Below are positions 59,978 through 64,000 of a stretch of DNA of 64,000 bases, in pieces. The notes beneath the pieces were generated by a model. It was not told where the DNA came from and did not search any database. It was given only the letters and a program-made list of their open reading frames with translations. Each line of letters starts with the position of its first letter. The stretch's first letter is position 1. Where the stretch lies: positions 558,001 to 622,000 of the forward strand of contig CM070911.1 of the NCBI GenBank assembly GCA_036417435.1, written 5' to 3'. The translations under genes were made by a program, and so were the position numbers. The DNA is from Inia geoffrensis (Eukaryota; Chordata; Mammalia; Artiodactyla; Iniidae).

Positions 59978-60480
59978 GTGAGTGCCGGCCCTCCCGGCCG
60001 TCTTTTCTGCGCGCGCCCTTCCTCTCCCTGCGCCCGCTTCTCTGCACCCCATTCCCCCTCCAGGCCCTCCCCTTCCCAGCGCCCCTGTCTCTCCTCCGCG
60101 CCCCCTCCTCATCCTCCGCCCCCTCCTCACCGGCGCCCCCTTCCCTCTTTCGTCTCCATCCCCATCTCCCGGGGCGGCTTGTGCGGGCGGGCGGGCGCAG
60201 ACCCCCTGACCCTCCGTCCTCCCGGCCCAGCATCCCAGACGGAAACTTGTAGGGTCTGCCTTTCCCTGTCGTGAAGGTGCAGCGGCTCCGTGGCCTGTGG
60301 GAACCAGGTTCTTCAGGGTTGGGGGTTCGGGATTCGCCCCTCCTGCCTCCCTGCGAGCGGCTCCTGGCCTCGGGGGCCGCGGCGGGCGGCCTCCTGAGCT
60401 CAGCTCCGTCTTGGGGGGGCCTCTGCCCGGTGCTGGGGTCCCCCCCGGCCGAGCGCCCCGCTACTTAGGGGACAGCTCAG

Positions 60481-62313
60481 CTCTGGACGCCCACTTAGTG
60501 ATACCGATTCGTGCGTGCGTGTCTGTGTGACATCGCTTCTTATCCCTTCCCCAGACGACTCCCCTCCACCCTCTTCCTTTTAAATAACTTAAATGTTGGG
60601 GGAAAACAGAAATGTGGCTCAGTCAAAAACGAAAAGTTCTTGGAAGCCTTCGCGTCGCCACCCCCAGCATAACCGAGTGTTCTGGAAACAGTTTAGGAAC
60701 CGCAGCCGAGGCTCCCCGACTGATTGACTAATCCGGCTGGAACCGCCTCCCTTCGGGTTTGTCCTCACAGACTCCCTAAGCCGGGGAGCGACAATGAAAA
60801 CCGGCGTGTGTCTAGCAATCCTGTTCAGGATAACCGAGAAATGTTTCGGAGACTATGGGTTGAAGGCTTTTATAAATTCTTGTGTGTCAGGATGCTTCTA
60901 AACCAGGGCAGTAGTACTAATGACTGTATGATTTTCTTAAAAAAAAGCTTATGTGAGACAGTTGTTTCTTCCATCAACTTGTACAATTTTGGGGTGTTTC
61001 CACAAAATCTTGAAATTAAATTTCAGGTACAGTTCCGTGCTGATTGTGTAAAGTACGTCGTCACAGAGTAGTTGTCCAGCTACTGCAGATGGAAATTAAA
61101 CCGGGAAGATGTGCTTGGGGTAGTCGGAAGTAAACTGCTTAAGAAAGAGAGGCTGGGAGTTACTGTCATTGCCTGGAGTCTTGCAGCCATGCCCTCGCTG
61201 GTTAGGAGCTGCCCATCTGCTTGAGGTGTTCTTGCAGCCGTCCTGTTTATAACCACTGTAATTATAGTGGAAGAACCAAGTGGATTGATCATACTGCATA
61301 ATTGACCCAGTGGACGAGTTATTGGTAATAATTTAAGTTTTTTAAATATATGTCAACTGCAGGTTCTCAAATAAGTACTCTCCAGGGTGCTAATTGTTGA
61401 CTACATTAAGACACTAAATTGAGGGCTCAGAAAGGGGCTCCATACCCCATTTGCTGAGGCTGTAATTAGTGCTTATTTGTAATAAGAACCTTGATCATAA
61501 GATGCATCCTATGTGCCTCATACTGGGTTTGAAACGACTTTCTTGTATGTCATCATTTTTCTAATTAGAAGCACTAAGTTCTTCTTAACTGAAATGATTA
61601 AATATCTATGTAAACTCGATGTTATGGATAGTTACTGATAAGAAAAGCAGCAAATCTGCATGGTTGTCTAGATTCCAAGGATTCAAGTGAAAAAGTTATG
61701 GCCATCAGAGGTCCACAGTGCAAAGATGTTTAGGGCCATTTTCCAGCCAAGGTTCCAGCCATGATTGTGTTCCAGCCAGGAAGTTCTGTCAGCACCAAAG
61801 GACAAGTGTTGGAATAGTAACATGGATCCCGTAGTAGCAGGAATGCTCCCTCCGGTGTCCTAAGTAATCAGGTGTGCTCAGATGCTGTGTGCTACAGCCT
61901 ACAGCAGGCTCAGATTCTTGCCCCTTTATAACAAATCTGCTAACTGTTCTGTCTACACATGTGTCTTTTAAAACAGGAATGTTCATAGCTCACAGTCATG
62001 GCGGGAACCATGTTCTTTATGACTGCTGGTTTGAATCATGAGAATTTGGCTACATTTGAATGTCTCCTGCTCAGGATTGGAACTTCCTTTTCTCTTTCGT
62101 TTTAGGTAGCCGTTCCCTGTTACTTGTATTCCCTAAGTTGAGCCAGTTCACATACCTGTGTCCCTGAGCCTCCTGTGTCCCTGTGGTTAAACCCCTGGTG
62201 GAGAACCGCCAGTGCAGTGTGTAAAGGTGTCCTGCTTTCCTGTTCAACCACTGCTGTTGGCTTGTGCTGAATGCAATTTTCTGTTTTTAATTAACATCAC
62301 TGCTTCAGTCCAG
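60481..62313. other. Putative first intron of the unidentified gene
   Basis: Average to AT-rich sequence with no transposon ends I can support. A 115-codon plus-strand frame (60,724-61,071) is open but contains no recognisable domain; it starts within the tail of the CpG-rich part and is probably chance. Confidence 0.4.
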
Positions 62314-62376
62314 GGTCTGGAAGCCGGGGAGAGCCAGTCATATGTGAGTTCTCACGGTGAGCTTGGCGACTGGAAG
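62314..62376 (+). CDS. Possible second exon of the unidentified gene
   Basis: An acceptor-like CACTGCTTCAGTCCAG precedes 63 bases that read GLEAGESQSYVSSHGELGDWK in phase 0 and end at AAG before GTGAGA, a good donor. Phase 0 on both sides matches the phase-0 end of the exon at 59,906, so the two join without a shift. A different AG, five bases upstream, would give a stop soon after and is less likely. The acceptor is only moderate and I know no family with this sequence, so the call is a hypothesis. If right, the N-terminus is about 45 residues so far, hydrophilic and probably disordered. Confidence 0.22.
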
Positions 62377-63440
62377 GTGAGAGCATGTCAGGTCATTTAA
62401 AGTGTGCATCTAGTAATGTCACCACTTCGTCATCTAGTTAGAGATGTGAGTTATCGCAGGAGCTAAAGGAAACAGGTAACCTCTGGGGAAGGATGTCCGT
62501 TTGTTCTGTGCTTTTGTCACGTGTTTCTCATCCTTGCTGACTCATCTTTGATTTCAAGTGTAGAATTTCTGATGATCTCTATGATGTCATAAGCAAGATT
62601 CACATATTTTAAGATGGGGAATTACCTGATTTTACCAGGAGATAGGTTTCCTATCTTGGATCGGTTTCCAAGATCCAAGTTTAATTTAGTTCCATGTCCC
62701 TAGATGTCCCAGGAGACACACTTAAGAAGGGTGACAAGAGGGCAGCACTGATGTGAGTTCCATCAAGGGAGTGGGTGGCAGACGGAGACGTTGAGCTGCT
62801 TTATCATTGGGTGGAGGAAGGGGAGCTCGTGTCAGTGAGTTTACAGCCCGGTTTCCTCTCTGTCAAACGGGTACCCCAGCTGCAGAATTATGAGAGCAGC
62901 TCGCCTGCCACCACAGGAAGCAGGTGGCGTCAGGCACGTGAGGTCCGTCTCTGTACCCTAGGCCCCCGCGCTGTCCTTCTCCGAGCAGACACTCGCTCTG
63001 AGGCACGTGGACACGGGTGATGGGTGGCCGCTGCATGTGGGAAGGGGATGGGGAACCGTGTGTCCCCTGCCTCCCCCTCACCCGAAGAACCTGTAGTCTG
63101 GGTTCTGAGTCACTTCAGACCTGATTCCAACATCCTCAGAAACTCGATAATTAGAATCTACCTGTATTTTTTGCAGTGTACCAAGGCAGGTTAAAGAAAT
63201 GCTTTTAGGGGAAAAGTGCATGCGAATTTCGTGGAAAAAAGTATTTGTGTTTAGACTGGCATGTGCTTTTCCTTAGTATCAGCTGGTTACTGCATGTTGT
63301 CATTCAGACTGTACCTTTAGAGAGCTTTGGGCTTGTTTTCACCGAACACTGATGTCAGTTTCCCCCAGGCCACTGAGGTCCCCACTCATTCTGTGCTGAG
63401 CAGCAGAGGCTCCGCGTCCTGGACGCCCACCCTCCGGGCC
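62377..63440. other. Intronic or intergenic DNA, nothing recognised
   Basis: Average composition; short frames overlap at 62,775-63,081 without recognisable product. Further exons of the putative gene may lie here but none is evident. Confidence 0.4.
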
Positions 63441-63488
63441 TCCCCACAGCCCTCACCTCCTTCCTCCCCACAGCCCTCACCTCCTTCC
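63441..63488. repeat. Two perfect 24-bp tandem units
   Basis: Two head-to-tail copies of a unit beginning TCCCCACAGCCCTCACCTCC (63441-63464 and 63465-63488). The unit contains CCCCACAG, which resembles a splice acceptor, so the duplication also doubles an acceptor-like site. Confidence 0.95.
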
Positions 63489-63946
63489 TCTCTTGTGTTT
63501 CATCTTCAAGGCTGTTAAAAAAGTGTGGCGAATATTATGCTGTTGTGATTTCTCAATTAAAATTATTGGTGAGACAGTTTCTGTTTTCTACGGAGGCTGT
63601 AGTTTTACATCCATAAATATTGTTACAACTAGTATGTTTTAATTAAGCAAAGAAGTAGGACTTTTAAAAAGTGAATGTGCCTCTTAGCTTGCTTAGCGGA
63701 CCGCTCAGCAGGCCTTGCTGGAAAGAGTTAGAAAAGGCCAGTTACATGTGGGCACCGAGCTGACCCGCCGCAGAGTCCTGGCACCGGTGATGACCTGCTT
63801 CTCCTGTGAGAGTTTCCAGAGCGGCTCTGTCTCTGCGCTTTGCACTCAGCACTGCCTGCAGGTTATTTACAGTCACACTTGTCATTCTGAGTGAATAAAT
63901 GTGACTCTAAACTGTTGACATTTGACATCAATTCTAGGTTTATATA
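63489..63946. other. Intronic or intergenic DNA, nothing recognised
   Basis: AT-rich then average, with no supported gene. Confidence 0.45.
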
Positions 63947-64000
63947 TTTTTTTTTTGTGGTACGCGGGCCTCTCACTGCTGTGGCCTCTCCCGTTGCGGA
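63947..64000 (-). mobile_element. CHR-2-type SINE, cut by the window end
   Basis: A T-tract at 63,947-63,956 is followed by GTGGTACGCGGGCCTCTCAC and CTGTGGCCTCTCCCGTTGCG, the antisense 3' part of CHR-2. The rest lies outside the window. Confidence 0.93.

Larger units (their letters stand above)
58740..60480 (+). promoter_or_regulatory. CpG-island promoter region
   Basis: CpG density is the highest in the window and rises sharply after the L1 at 58,733. The region holds many GGGCGG boxes, no obvious TATA box, and a minisatellite at 59,596-59,750. Downstream lies the putative start codon at 59,906. Long overlapping frames on both strands (up to 255 codons) are typical of GC-rich DNA and are not called. 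Part of the left half (58,740-59,230) could also serve a minus-strand transcript. Promoter function is inferred from composition and position. Confidence 0.75.

Noticed and set aside
60724..61071. 115-codon plus-strand frame downstream of the CpG island
   Set aside because: No domain, no splice context that fits the putative gene, and unremarkable composition; probably chance.

Overview
This window reads as nuclear DNA from a cetacean (whale or dolphin). The main reason is eleven copies of tRNA-derived SINEs of the CHR type. Their heads read as GGCTTCCCTGGTGGCGCAGT, most end in A-tails, and most are flanked by target-site duplications; this family expanded in Cetacea and their hippo/ruminant relatives. 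LINE-1 3' ends, MIR and L2 remnants, MaLR-type solo LTRs and mammalian microsatellites agree with this. There is no bacterial-style gene organisation. Almost every open reading frame is a chance frame, a frame crossing a SINE, or a frame through a simple repeat. The family names used for repeats are recalled from consensus patterns, not from a database search.

Layout. Positions 1-8,900 are intergenic DNA with three CHR SINEs and simple repeats. Positions 8,940-9,790 form a CpG-rich island with no recognisable gene. Positions 10,000-15,700 hold a TATC-type satellite, an L2 end, three CHR SINEs and an MLT1-like LTR piece. Positions 15,690-16,060 form a second CpG-rich island with strong G-run/C-run structure. 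Positions 16,000-50,000 are a long gene-poor stretch with scattered L1, MIR, L2, MaLR and MLT2-like pieces, a (TGGA)n array inside an L1, and patches of GC-rich DNA. Positions 50,400-52,670 and 57,940-58,730 hold LINE-1 3' ends, one of which retains a readable ORF2 C-terminus. Positions 54,700-55,830 are a strongly purine-rich block with a long (GA)n tract.

The only well-supported sign of a cellular gene is at the right end. A dense CpG island (about 58,740-60,480) contains an eight-unit GC-box-like minisatellite. Just downstream is an ATG (59,906) that opens a short proline/arginine-rich reading frame running into a good splice donor at 59,978. A possible phase-compatible second exon lies at 62,314-62,376. 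I read this as the promoter and first exon(s) of a plus-strand gene that continues beyond the window; I do not recognise the protein. A weaker candidate pair of short exons lies at 54,323-54,523. I found no convincing new molecular system. The better leads are the unidentified gene start, its promoter minisatellite, the two orphan CpG islands, and the recurrent growth of microsatellites at one position within L1 copies.
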